Below are positions 8,336-18,136 of a stretch of DNA of 64,000 nucleotides, in pieces. Both the position numbers and the translations under genes were made by a program. Position 1 is the first letter of the stretch, and each line of letters begins with the position of its first letter. Under the pieces are notes generated by a model that had not been told where the DNA came from, did no database searches, and saw only the letters and a program-made list of their open reading frames with translations. Origin of the DNA: Acidobacteriota bacterium (GTDB taxonomy: Bacteria > Acidobacteriota > Blastocatellia > Pyrinomonadales > Pyrinomonadaceae); NCBI GenBank assembly GCA_016715115.1, contig JADKBM010000011.1, positions 868,001 through 932,000 of the forward strand, in the 5' to 3' direction.

Positions 8336-9919
8336 CTAGATTTCCTCGGATTCGTTCTTTGCGACGAATAGGCCTCGAAGGACAGCCCGTGCCTGAGACC
8401 CCAACGAACCGCCGAGCGCTTCAAGCGACGAATCATAATTCGCATTTTCGTTTGCACTTTCTTGAAGAATCGTGTGATGCCCGCTTTGGGTCAATTCTAG
8501 TTGGAAGACCTCACGACTTAGGACTCCGACGCCCTCTCCGAATGTCTCGATCGATGGTCTTTCAGCTTTTGCGCTTTTGCCGAACCTGTTTAGAATCCAA
8601 ACACAGTTCTTTGGCACCTCCTGTAGGACAACCGGCGAGTGAGTCGCGACGATCGCGACGCCGTTTTTTGCAATCATCAATTCGGAGATCGCTCGAATCA
8701 TCGCCGATAACAAAGGCGGATGCAAATGTGACTCCGGCTCGTCGATGAGAACTAGCGTTCGTTCCTCAACCAGTTCCACGAGACGAACAAGCGTTAGAAG
8801 CACAATCTTGTGACCCGACGAAAGCCTGTTAAAGAGAGTCGTAAGTTCTTCGGTCTTTGAGTTAGAGCTTGAATGCGTGAGTCCGGCCCAAAACCACAAA
8901 TCTGCGTCACGAATAATCGGGTCAGATTCCAAAGTCTTGAGTATTCGGCCCCAAATCTGATTGCGTGACGGCCATTGACATTCCATGAAGCTTTTTGTGA
9001 ATTCCCGTGATACTTCCGCCGGGGCTTTCATTTCACCCTTACCCGGACGACTCTCAGAAGGCGCCTCAAACCGCAAAAGCCCGATAAACGAGTACCCAAT
9101 TTTCTCCCCGTCGGGCTTTCGGTCCGCGAGACGACTTCGGCGAGCGTCAAACCAGCTGAACCCAACAGAGACGACGTTCGCAAATGTCTCAATCTCTTCA
9201 TCGCTGCTTTGTAAGAATTCGAATTTGCCGGATTGTTCAGCTTGCCTCTTGAATCCCACAACCGCTTTTGCCATCAGCTCGAGGAAACGTGTCTTGCCGA
9301 CTCCGTTACGGCCGATCAAGACGTGTACATTGCTCGGCAGAGGCGACTCCGGATCAACATGAAAATCCAAAAAAACATCGGCCGCATTGTCGAGTTCATG
9401 TTTAGGAGGCGTGTAGCTAAAGCTGTATCGGGTTAACCGCGCATATCCTCGGGACATTCGCCGGAATTGACCCAACACCGTCGTTCTGGTTATGTGACGC
9501 AGAAGCGACTTTTCAGTAACCCTTTCATTTTTCGCGATTTCCCAAGCGACGTCATCGAATGCGATATCCCGCAGGGCTGTCAATATCTCAGCTCGTAATT
9601 CATCGCCGAGTTTGAGCAACTCATCGTAGTAGTCCTCATGTTGTCCGAGCGAAAAAAACTCCTCCGAAAGTAATTCAAATGTGATTGGCAAATTGGGACT
9701 CGTTGGCGGGGCTTCCTCTTTCTTCCCGGCCTTCAAGCCCACCGCACCGATCTTCAGCGAACCAATCGCATGAACGACATCGCGATTGTCTACCACGGTT
9801 AGATGATACTGGGTGACGAACTCCCACCAATCGTTCCAACGATCAATGTGAAGAAACGCCATCGGGCCGGTCACGTCGGCTGGAATGGGGTCATCGGAAG
9901 CAAGGATTCTAAATCTCAC
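8336..9919 (-). CDS. AAA/ABC-type ATPase of a nuclease-linked (Septu/OLD-like) family
   Basis: 527 residues with ABC/SMC-like ATPase motifs: Walker A GRNGVGKT (203-210), signature-like LSSGHK (366-371), Walker B LVLIDEPE (389-396) and switch histidine ATHSP (425-429). About 200 residues precede Walker A and contain WNDWWEFVTQYHLTVVD and IGSLKIG, an accessory domain seen in ATPases partnered with nucleases. No TOPRIM domain follows, unlike OLD, so the nuclease is probably the neighbouring HNH protein. GTG start with GGAGGT six bases upstream. It begins the tight gene run ATPase-HNH-532-aa-PLD. ATPase class is certain, role inferred. Confidence 0.85.
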   Translation of the reverse strand: MRFRILASDDPIPADVTGPMAFLHIDRWNDWWEFVTQYHLTVVDNRDVVHAIGSLKIGAVGLKAGKKEEAPPTSPNLPITFELLSEEFFSLGQHEDYYDELLKLGDELRAEILTALRDIAFDDVAWEIAKNERVTEKSLLRHITRTTVLGQFRRMSRGYARLTRYSFSYTPPKHELDNAADVFLDFHVDPESPLPSNVHVLIGRNGVGKTRFLELMAKAVVGFKRQAEQSGKFEFLQSSDEEIETFANVVSVGFSWFDARRSRLADRKPDGEKIGYSFIGLLRFEAPSESRPGKGEMKAPAEVSREFTKSFMECQWPSRNQIWGRILKTLESDPIIRDADLWFWAGLTHSSSNSKTEELTTLFNRLSSGHKIVLLTLVRLVELVEERTLVLIDEPESHLHPPLLSAMIRAISELMIAKNGVAIVATHSPVVLQEVPKNCVWILNRFGKSAKAERPSIETFGEGVGVLSREVFQLELTQSGHHTILQESANENANYDSSLEALGGSLGSQARAVLRGLFVAKNESEEI

Positions 9920-10023
9920 GTGCGACCTCCAGTAAATCGGCTAATCATGAAAGAACCTCCCCCGGTCCGGACTGACTCCTGAAAGGCGACTGCCAGAAAT
10001 AGCGCTTCCGACAGCCGTACAAA

Positions 10024-11277
10024 TTAGGTAGTCTTTTGACCTAGCGTCTCCTCTTCATCGTAGAGCTTTGAGAAGTTTATTAATCGGAACTTTTCTTCGA
10101 CCGCCCTCTTGAACTCCGGGTCATTGAGCGAACTGAAAGTTACGTCCTTGAAGTAGTAGTCCAGTCTCATTCGGTTGACTAAAGACTTCGCGTTTGGCAG
10201 GACTTGGCCCAATTCATATACTACAAATCTGCGCGCGGTCTTTTCATCAAGATCACCGATTGACTGATATTGGAGCGCCTTCGGCGGATTTTCGAGAACG
10301 AGTGGCACAAAAAGAGCGACAAGTCTATCGAGCGTAGCACTTATTTCTGCGTCTAACATTTGTTCGACCTTCTTGCTAAACGCGCTTAGATCGCTTCGCA
10401 GTTCCTGAATAGCTTTTTCAAAAAGCGGGATATTTCTGCGCAGAATAACTACACCATATTTCTTTCCGGTTGAAGCAGTAAAATCACGGCGGATCTCCTG
10501 CAGTTTGCGTTCGATTTCAGCAGCACCTCCAGACAATTGGCTGTCTCGGTCAATCAGCCTATAGGTTGCATTGATGCGCTCGCTAACTACTCTGTCCTGC
10601 GAAATACCCAAGAGTGTCGTAGGTATTTTCAAAGTGTGGGTCGCAATTCGATAACCTTCCAAGGTAATCTCGATAAAGCTAATCAAACCTTGATAGACAC
10701 GTACCCTCCGGGCCGCGTCGAACCTTTGAGGCGGATTTTCCTTTAGAGACGAATCGATTTTTTTGATTTCTTCCATGGAAACTGACTGCCTGCCGATTTC
10801 GGCCTCTTTCGAATCGCTCAAAACAGGCTCCTCGAGGATGTCCTCAGTGACAGCGACGTCCGGCGCCATTGCCTGTAGGACTTCGAGCGCGAAGCTTTGA
10901 TTTACGGCGAGCGCGTTGCTTACTCCGTAGGTGGGCTGGTTGAAAATGAACTCAGACGTCGGGGAAAAAACCCATGCAAGATCATCGGCTAATACTACCG
11001 CAATACGGAGATTTGTTGCCTTGCGAATCTCTATTCCGGCATCGATAAGTGTTTTTATGCCCTCGAATTCCCCGAACCCAAGCCTAATTGCCTCAGGGTT
11101 GGTATCTAGAATCACTCGCAGTCGGGATTTCTCGCACCTTTCGGCAAAGCCTACCATTGCCCGCGCAACGATTGCGGCAATTCCAGGCGCCGCGTAGACG
11201 ATCCGCTTGTCCGCGTTCTCGACAATTTCCGCGAGCCGTTGATGATTCATGAATGTGAAGGTTTCGTTACTTTTCAT
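10024..11277 (-). CDS. 417-aa protein with degenerate PLD-like N-terminal domain
   Basis: The N-terminal ~130 residues resemble a phosphatidylserine synthase/PLD-like fold: KRIVYAAPGI, LRVILDTNPEAIRLGFGEF, LIDAGIEIRKATNLRIAVVL, then LADDLAWVFSPT. The site where an active enzyme would have HxK reads LRI, so catalysis is unlikely. The C-terminal half is charged and helical (residues ~250-320, coiled-coil-like), with no recognised domain. ATG with GGAG upstream. It lies 104 bases before the ATPase on the same strand and could be the first gene of that operon or a separate regulator or sensor. No function is assigned. Confidence 0.7.
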   Translation of the reverse strand: MKSNETFTFMNHQRLAEIVENADKRIVYAAPGIAAIVARAMVGFAERCEKSRLRVILDTNPEAIRLGFGEFEGIKTLIDAGIEIRKATNLRIAVVLADDLAWVFSPTSEFIFNQPTYGVSNALAVNQSFALEVLQAMAPDVAVTEDILEEPVLSDSKEAEIGRQSVSMEEIKKIDSSLKENPPQRFDAARRVRVYQGLISFIEITLEGYRIATHTLKIPTTLLGISQDRVVSERINATYRLIDRDSQLSGGAAEIERKLQEIRRDFTASTGKKYGVVILRRNIPLFEKAIQELRSDLSAFSKKVEQMLDAEISATLDRLVALFVPLVLENPPKALQYQSIGDLDEKTARRFVVYELGQVLPNAKSLVNRMRLDYYFKDVTFSSLNDPEFKRAVEEKFRLINFSKLYDEEETLGQKTT

Positions 11278-11358
11278 GATAATTAGCTCTCCGTGGCGAA
11301 TCTCATCTCATCGCCAACAGCCAACCGGCAGCCCTCGAATTATCCTTCGTTTGTCTAA

Positions 11359-12870
11359 TTAGACCGCCCTTTTCAGGTCCGTGTTGGCGCGGCTTTTCTC
11401 CCCCAACTGACAGTAAGCATTCCCCCGGCCGTTGTAAGCGAGATCGTATTGCGGGTTGATCTGAATAGCCTTGGTAAAGTCGGCAATCGCAAAACTCCAA
11501 TTTCCTTGCTTATCGTAGGCAACGCCACGGTTGTAGTAAGCGTCGGCGATCTGCGGATTGATCTCAATTGCCTTGGTAAGGTCCGCAATGGAGGACTTCA
11601 GGTTCCCTTGCTTAATGTAATTGATCCCGCGGTTGATGTACGCGATGGCAATCCGCGGGTTGATTTGAATAGCCTTGCTATAGTCCGCGATGGCAAATTC
11701 CGGGTTCCTTTGGGTCGCGTAAACGAGCCCGCGGTTGATGTACGCGGCTGCATACTGCGGGTTGATCCGAATTGCCTCGCTATAGTCGCTAATCGAAAGA
11801 CTCAGGTTTCCTTGCTTATAGTTGGCAAGACCCCGGTTGTAATAAGCGACGGCATACCGCGGGTTGATCTGAATAGCGTTGGTAAAGTCGCTAATCGAAA
11901 GACTCAGGTTTCCTTGCTTATAGTTGGCAAGACCACGGTTGTAGTACGCGACGGCGTACTGAGGGTCAATTTCAATTGCCTTGGTATGGTCGGCAATGGC
12001 CTCAGAGAAAAGCCCTTTTTCGAAATTGCTGTTTCCGCGGTAAAAGAAAAAGGCCGCGGTTGTACCCGGCTCACTTCTGCGGACGTTTCCTGAACCCTGC
12101 CCGGCGACAACATTCTGCACCCAAGGTGCTGGCAACTTTTCATCATAATGAGCGATCGCATCCTGAGAGTTTTCATTTGCGTCAGGGAAATTCGCCGTTT
12201 TGATAAGGTCGTAGACGTGTGAAAGAGGAATTGCGAAATTGAGATTCTGTCCCTCGCTGAGCGATTCGACTGCGACCCCGATGACTTTCCCGCGATCGTT
12301 GACCACCGGACCTCCGCTCGATCCGCTGGAGATCGGTGCGGTTATTTGAATACGGGCTTTTTTCAGACTTGACCGAATAGCCGCCGAAACAATCCCAGGC
12401 GAAATTGTGCCAACCTTTCCCTCCGGATTTCCCAACGCATATACCACTTCGCCAGTCTCCGGGACATACGATTCCGGTGCCAACGCCAAAGGAGCAATGC
12501 TCTTGCTTATCGCCGTCGGAACGCTCAGCAATGCCAGGTCTGCCTCCCGATCGATCGCTATGATCCGTGCGATCCTGAAGCTCAGCCTTTGGTCGCCTCC
12601 GGCAGCGACGTTTGCCAATCCGCGTTTCATTCCCTCGATAACGTGAAGATTCGTGACGATGACTCCGGGTTTGATGAAGAAACCGCTCCCCTGGACAATA
12701 TTCTTGCCTTCACCGTCATCGCAAATGATCAAGACAACGGAAGGAAGCGCAGTCCGGGCTATCTCCTTCGGGGTCAAGACCGCTTGGGCGTGAACCTCAG
12801 CCAAAGCGGGCAAAATCAGGAACAATACGAAAAGAACGCTACGGTTTGTCTTACGGTTCAAAATGTTCAC
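11359..12870 (-). CDS. Secreted trypsin-like serine protease with C-terminal TPR array
   Basis: After a signal peptide (RSVLFVLFLILPALAEVHAQA) comes a chymotrypsin/HtrA-like domain with the triad visible as His in TNLHVI, Asp in READLALL and Ser in SSGSSGGPVV. No PDZ domain follows; instead about seven 34-residue tetratricopeptide repeats (consensus AYYNRGLANYKQGNLSLSI) fill the C-terminal half. The corresponding 102-base units at 11400-12050 are very similar to each other, indicating recent duplication. I chose the GTG start at 12870, which has GGAGGAG upstream, over an in-frame TTG at 12888 that lies inside that ribosome site. Probably periplasmic, binding a protein partner through the TPRs. 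Carried on the integrated element. Confidence 0.85.
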   Translation of the reverse strand: MNILNRKTNRSVLFVLFLILPALAEVHAQAVLTPKEIARTALPSVVLIICDDGEGKNIVQGSGFFIKPGVIVTNLHVIEGMKRGLANVAAGGDQRLSFRIARIIAIDREADLALLSVPTAISKSIAPLALAPESYVPETGEVVYALGNPEGKVGTISPGIVSAAIRSSLKKARIQITAPISSGSSGGPVVNDRGKVIGVAVESLSEGQNLNFAIPLSHVYDLIKTANFPDANENSQDAIAHYDEKLPAPWVQNVVAGQGSGNVRRSEPGTTAAFFFYRGNSNFEKGLFSEAIADHTKAIEIDPQYAVAYYNRGLANYKQGNLSLSISDFTNAIQINPRYAVAYYNRGLANYKQGNLSLSISDYSEAIRINPQYAAAYINRGLVYATQRNPEFAIADYSKAIQINPRIAIAYINRGINYIKQGNLKSSIADLTKAIEINPQIADAYYNRGVAYDKQGNWSFAIADFTKAIQINPQYDLAYNGRGNAYCQLGEKSRANTDLKRAV

Positions 12871-13020
12871 TTCACTGCTCCTCCTCAAGCATCGCTGACG
12901 GACAGAAAGGCTACGCCTACAAGACCCTCTCGCTTCTTAGTTCGGGTGTTAATACTATCATCGATTAAACACTGATCTGCGCCGCGCACGCCTCGCTTCC
13001 GTTACAGACAGAATCCGCCG

Positions 13021-16000
13021 CTAACGGACAAATGCCGATGGAATCGGAACATCAGTTGGCAATCCAAAGCCTTGGATCAGAATACCGTTGGTCGATCGAT
13101 TCAAGTACCACGTGGCGTTTGACGGGCGGAAGACTCCGGCATCGGTTCGCCCGTCGCCGTCATAATCTCCGGGCACAGGAAGGTCGCCGTTTGAACCGAA
13201 CGGGAACGAGTAGAAACTCGCGTCCTCGGATCGGAGCACGAACCACTCACCGCTCGAAGGACGCCAGATCGCCACATCGGCCTTGCCGTCGCCCGTGTAG
13301 TCGCCGGGAACGTTTCGGTCGGTCGGTGTGCCGAACGTGTGAACGATCAGCCCTGCCGTGGAACGGTTCAGCCACCATTGCCCGTTTGACGGCCGGTAGA
13401 TCGCGATGTCCGTCTTGCCGTCACCGTCGTAGTCGGCCGGGACGGGTCGGTCACCCGTGATGCCAAAGCCCTGAATCGTCGTGCCGCCGGACGACCTCTG
13501 GATGTACCACGTGGCGTTCGACGGGCGAAAGACCGCGGCGTCCGATTTACCGTCACCGTCGTAATCGCTTGGAACGGGAATATCGCCGTTGGAACCGAAC
13601 GGAAATGAATAGAACGACGAGTCCTCGCTCCGCAGAACGTACCATACGCCTTCGGACGGGCGAAATACGGCAACGTCTGCCTTGCCGTCACCGGTGAAGT
13701 CTCCGGGGACGGTCGTGTCGGATGAATTACCGAAGCTGTGCGTGATCACTCCGTCGGTCGAACGGTTCAGCCACCACTGTCCGACTGAAGGACGAAAGAT
13801 CGACAAATCGGTCTTTCCGTCGCCATCAAAATCGAAAGGAGCATTTTGCGTCGGCGTCGGGGCGCAGTTGCTTAGGAGGACTGAGACGTTTTTTAAACCT
13901 GAACCAACAGAAGAGTTTGCCGTGACGAGATCCTGCTTTCCGTCGCCGTTGAAATCGCCCAACGCGATGGAGTGAGGACGGAACACACCGAACCCGAGCC
14001 AAAAATTAGTTGCCGCCCAAAAGCCTCCCGATCCATTGCCGAGCAGGATCGAGACCTCGTTCGAGAATACAAGAGCGACCGCGAGGTCCTGTATTCCATC
14101 GCCGTTGAAATCGCCCACAGCGATGGAGAAGGATCTTGATCCGACGCCGAAGTTGGTCGCCGTCCCAAAGCCTCCCGAACCGTTGCCGAGCAGGATCGAG
14201 ACATTGTCACAGCAGTTAAGCTTGGCAACTGCGAGGTCCTGTAATCCGTCGCGGTTGAAATCTCCCACCGCAATGGAAACAGGCGTTGTTCCGCCAACCC
14301 CGAAATTAGTTGCTGCCCCAAAGCCGCCCAACCCGTTGCCGAGCAGGATCGAGACATTGTCCGAGTCACCGTTGGCGACCGCAAGATCCTGAATGCCATC
14401 GCCATTGAAGTCGCCCACCGCGATGGAAAAAGGACCCGTCCCGGCGCCGAAATTAGTTGCTGCCCCAAAGCCGCCCAATCCATTGCCGAGCAGAATCGAG
14501 ACATTGTTCGAGTAACCGTTGGCGACCGCGAGGTCTTGTATGCCATCGCCGTTGAAATCGCCTACCGCGATGGAAAAAGGACCAGTCCCAGCGCCGAAAT
14601 TAGCTGCCGCCCCGAAGCCTCCCGAACCGTTGCCGAGCAGGATCGAGACACTGTTCGAGTCACCGTTGGCGACCGCGAGGTCCTGTATGCCATCCCCGTT
14701 GAAGTCGCCCACCGCGACGAAAAAGGGCCCGGGCCCGGCGCCGAAACTAGTTGCCGCACCAAAACCTCCCGATCCATTTCCGAGCAGGATCGAGACGTTG
14801 TCCGGGTGATTGTCCCAGCTATAAATGGCGACCGCGAGGTCCTGTATGCCATCGCGGTTGAAATCGCCCACGGCGACGGAATAAGGTTGAGTCTGGCCGC
14901 CGATGGTGAAATTGGCTGTCGCCGCAAAGCTCACCGGATTGCACCTCGCGGGTGTCGTCACCGTCAGGGCGAACGTCGTCTGCGTCGTCCCGCCTGGGCC
15001 GGCCGCAGTGACCGTTACCGTAAATACCCCGCCCGGCTGAAGCGTCGAAGCCGGATTAGCATCCGTTATCCGGATAACGCCGGAGAGCGGATCAACCTCG
15101 ATCCTGCCATTAAAACTCGTCCCTGCCGACGCGGTCGCGCTCGTAACATTCATCGGCGGCGCCGACGGAATAACCGTCGTATTCCCGCTCAGCTCCACCG
15201 AAGTCGCCGGGTAAACCCCAAGTACAGGCGGCCCTATTGGGGGCGGTGTAGGCGTTGGCGTTGGCGTCCCGCCGCCGATGAATGTCGAATAAAGCAAAGC
15301 AGAACCCGTTGCATTCAGCTTCGTCACGAATACATCGAAATTACCGTTATGCGTTGTATCGAATGTCCCAGCAGTCGTTGGAAAGGACGTTGATCCGGTG
15401 AGTCCGGTCACATAAACATTGCCCGCACGGTCAACGCCAATTGCATAACCCCCTTCATCAAGAGCACCACCCAGAAAAGTCGAAAACCCAAGGCTGCTCA
15501 GATTGACCGTGGGGTCAATTGTCAGTGTTTGAGAACGGTCAAATTCGCCCAGCTCGAAACGGACTTCCATCTGTTCGATCACGAACCGGCTTTCAACTTC
15601 CCGACGGAGTCCGTTTGTCGCCTGATATGAGAAAGGCTTGTTCTGCTTTATCTCGCCATATTCGGTCTTGATCAGAAGGTTGCCTTCGTCATCCAATTCA
15701 ATCGATTTCGCTCCGTCAACTTTCAATCTGATCTGATTCGGGTCGGCATTCGGCCCGACCACGAAGTCGTACTGCACGCCGCCACCGTCAAGCCCGTGCC
15801 AGACCGTGTCTATGCCGTCATAGACATCCGACATCCGCACCAGTCCGTAGTTCGGGATCTCTGTTCGCCAGTTCGACTCTTCGCCTTTGAAGTAATTGGT
15901 CCGATGCTCGAGCTGCTGCGTTCCCGATGAAACCGCTTCCGGGTTCGCCCCGGCCAGCGTCATATAAACCGCTACGGCCTTTGTGCCCTTGGTCTCGCGT

Positions 16001-16380
16001 TCCGGGTCTCGAACCGGATCGTTGAATTTGTCGATCCTGAAGTCCGGGCCTTCTGAGTCTGCTTCACGGCCCGTCAAGACATATACCGCATCGGTCGCCG
16101 TCAGAAACAGATCGTAACCACTCGTTCCGCGTGCGAAGTACCGGACCTTGCTATTGAATTGTCCGTGATTCTCCTCAAAATAGACCGGCATTCGCGCCAT
16201 CGACTGCGCAACCCGGTCGGTCGATAAAGGTTGCGCTGCCGACCGGAGAACCGGGGTGCTGGTCGAGGAAGTCCGCGTAGGGATCCCGCCGGGAATCGGC
16301 AAGACCAATGTCGAGATGATTGACCAGAAAGAGATCAGCGAAAGCAACGATCGCGAGATCGGCGATTTAGTTTCCATCAT
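13021..16380 (-). CDS. Large secreted SBBP/FG-GAP (VCBS) repeat surface protein
   Basis: 1119 residues: signal peptide; an N-terminal domain common in such proteins (MPVYFEENHGQF...VRYFARG); one SBBP-type beta-propeller repeat (DRAGNVYVTGLTGSTSFPTT); a Pro/Thr linker (TPTPTPPP); an Ig-like domain; about seven FG-GAP repeats with VAVGDFNGDGIQDLAVANG and VSILLGNGSGGFG; then about seven shorter blades of the D-x-DGDGKTD-x-FRPS type. The DxDGD loops predict Ca2+ binding. GGAGGT precedes the ATG. The DNA of the middle blades (about 14040-14860) is highly repetitive. Likely a cell-surface or secreted adhesion/propeller protein; specific ligand unknown. Confidence 0.85.
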   Translation of the reverse strand: MMETKSPISRSLLSLISFWSIISTLVLPIPGGIPTRTSSTSTPVLRSAAQPLSTDRVAQSMARMPVYFEENHGQFNSKVRYFARGTSGYDLFLTATDAVYVLTGREADSEGPDFRIDKFNDPVRDPERETKGTKAVAVYMTLAGANPEAVSSGTQQLEHRTNYFKGEESNWRTEIPNYGLVRMSDVYDGIDTVWHGLDGGGVQYDFVVGPNADPNQIRLKVDGAKSIELDDEGNLLIKTEYGEIKQNKPFSYQATNGLRREVESRFVIEQMEVRFELGEFDRSQTLTIDPTVNLSSLGFSTFLGGALDEGGYAIGVDRAGNVYVTGLTGSTSFPTTAGTFDTTHNGNFDVFVTKLNATGSALLYSTFIGGGTPTPTPTPPPIGPPVLGVYPATSVELSGNTTVIPSAPPMNVTSATASAGTSFNGRIEVDPLSGVIRITDANPASTLQPGGVFTVTVTAAGPGGTTQTTFALTVTTPARCNPVSFAATANFTIGGQTQPYSVAVGDFNRDGIQDLAVAIYSWDNHPDNVSILLGNGSGGFGAATSFGAGPGPFFVAVGDFNGDGIQDLAVANGDSNSVSILLGNGSGGFGAAANFGAGTGPFSIAVGDFNGDGIQDLAVANGYSNNVSILLGNGLGGFGAATNFGAGTGPFSIAVGDFNGDGIQDLAVANGDSDNVSILLGNGLGGFGAATNFGVGGTTPVSIAVGDFNRDGLQDLAVAKLNCCDNVSILLGNGSGGFGTATNFGVGSRSFSIAVGDFNGDGIQDLAVALVFSNEVSILLGNGSGGFWAATNFWLGFGVFRPHSIALGDFNGDGKQDLVTANSSVGSGLKNVSVLLSNCAPTPTQNAPFDFDGDGKTDLSIFRPSVGQWWLNRSTDGVITHSFGNSSDTTVPGDFTGDGKADVAVFRPSEGVWYVLRSEDSSFYSFPFGSNGDIPVPSDYDGDGKSDAAVFRPSNATWYIQRSSGGTTIQGFGITGDRPVPADYDGDGKTDIAIYRPSNGQWWLNRSTAGLIVHTFGTPTDRNVPGDYTGDGKADVAIWRPSSGEWFVLRSEDASFYSFPFGSNGDLPVPGDYDGDGRTDAGVFRPSNATWYLNRSTNGILIQGFGLPTDVPIPSAFVR

Positions 16381-17217
16381 CAGTACACCTCCAACGGCGA
16401 CTGCGAACGCGACTGGCTGGGCCTTGGGCGATCTGGATAGAGAAGTCCATCTGAGGCTCCCTTCCTTTGACGCAGAACTTTGTCCGGGTTCCGTCCCAGT
16501 CGATCGCAGTTTCTGATATGTAAGGCCTCAACGGCGATTTTTGCATAGTATCCTTCGAATACCTGTGATCTTCGTCACCCACAGACCGGCTGTTTTCATC
16601 GTTGTTTTCCCGATCGCAACGAAGCCGCTTCTGTTGTGGCCCTCATTGGATTTCCTGTTTCATTCGAGTCGAGTCAGCATTCCAGGGAATTTGCCGTTCT
16701 AACACCGCCAAACGCCGCGATCATTCTGCCCGACGAATGCCACGCAACGCATCCGGCTCCTCTCGGAAATGACATCCAAAAGGTCTCCTCACTTGTATAT
16801 GTATTTTCTCCCCGAAATCTGGCACTTTTGAAGAAGAAAAATGTTCGGACGGACTAATTTCGCCTTGGGATGGCGGTAAGAGCGCCTTTGGAGAGTGTGA
16901 AGAACGATTCTGGGGTCGTTTGGCGGTTTGTGCGTGGGAGTTTCCAGGTCAATATGACTGGTCGCGAGCTCTTTCGCAAAAGTTCGCCGCGCTTGATTCT
17001 TTGCACTCGAAGATCACAAGCCGGTGGTGGCGCATCAGACAGTTCCCTATGCCACGCGCCGAGAGCCGATTATTGGTAATCCGCGAAGTCCACTGTGGGG
17101 AGATTTGTGGGGACTCCCTGCACGCACGGAGTTGCACCGAGCGCAGCGGATTCGGCTAAGTTGTTGATAACACGATCATTTGCAACTTGGTGCAGTTCCG
17201 TGCAAATGCCCTTGGAC
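16381..17217. other. Gene-poor right end of the integrated element
   Basis: No convincing reading frame on either strand. The stretch holds the upstream region of the FG-GAP gene, the 20-base end repeat at 17094-17113, and an imperfect inverted repeat (GCACGGAGTTGCACC at 17123-17137 against GGTGCAGTTCCGTGC at 17190-17204) close to the att core. The position is where an integrase gene would be expected, but I could not recognise integrase sequence in any frame. Confidence 0.5.
17094..17113 (+). repeat. 20-bp element-end repeat, right copy
   Basis: Identical to 3225-3244 and in the same orientation, 104 bases inside the right att core. Confidence 0.65.
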
Positions 17218-17266
<49 letters not shown>

Positions 17267-17404
17267 CTAACCCTCATTTATACAACATTTGCAGTCGATA
17301 ATCTGAAGACCCGCCCGACGGAACCCTGTCGTATGCACCGAGAAACTTACCCATTTCTCTCAGAACGCCCCTGGAATTGGCATCAACTACAGCATGCGGT
17401 CCAA

Positions 17405-17529
17405 GCCCGCTCACGCGTGGCGGTACTGACTCGTCGGGCGGCTCCGGCGCGGCATCATTTCGGTCGCCCGCCCATGTAATCCGGCGACGACCGTAGGAAC
17501 GAATCAGTACCGCCAGCGTGAGCGGGCGG
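17405..17529. repeat. Inverted repeat flanking a short core
   Basis: Left arm GCCCGCTCACGCGTGGCGGT continuing to 17433 and its near reverse complement at 17499-17529 (about 30 bases, few mismatches, one indel), separated by about 65 bases. It can fold into a long hairpin and looks REP- or MITE-like. The rest of 17267-18136 contains no gene I can support. Confidence 0.5.
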
Positions 17530-18136
17530 GCAACCGCGGCAACCCCGCCGACAATTTCCCTACCCGATTTCAGTGGACAAAAACCGTAAAGCGTCAAAGC
17601 CGCTGCAGTCGGAATCAAGATCGGCGCGTCCGGGCTTTTGGACTTGAAGATAAGTGCGGGAATGTTCCGCTTCCGGGCGCGTTTTCGGAGTATTGCGGCA
17701 AAAAAAAGCACCGGCATCACGGACGACGCGGGTCGCGTTTCTGGTATCGCCGGTCGATCCGGCTATTAGTCAAATCTCCGGAACGTCAGACCTCCGTGAT
17801 TTCGTCGTTCAAACCGAGTCCCGTCGCGGTCGACTCCCATTTTCAAAGACTCAGTTTGCTTGACCGAAAGTTTCGTCCCGGTGATAGAATAGAAACAGCC
17901 GAACAACTGCACGAATGCCTGACTGATTTTCAGGATGCCGGGTCTCACCATATCGAACCGCGTGGAGATAAGGCATAGGCTTCGATGTTGAAATCGCCCC
18001 GCCCCCCGCCGTCGCTAATGCTGCCGGTTGTTGAGCAGAAACTGCGACTTTACCGGAAACGAGAAGCGCAGTTGTCAGCTTGAGCCGAGTATCAATCGGA
18101 CCGGATTTCTTCTGGTCAAGAAAATGGAGGTAACTT

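Noticed and set aside
16870..17159. Possible integrase remnant at the element's right end
   Set aside because: None of the frames shows the R...HxxR...Y residues or any recognisable integrase block, so it cannot be claimed.
17274..17720. 148-residue minus-strand frame next to the integration scar
   Set aside because: It translates the inverted repeat at 17405-17529, has no ribosome site and no family features.
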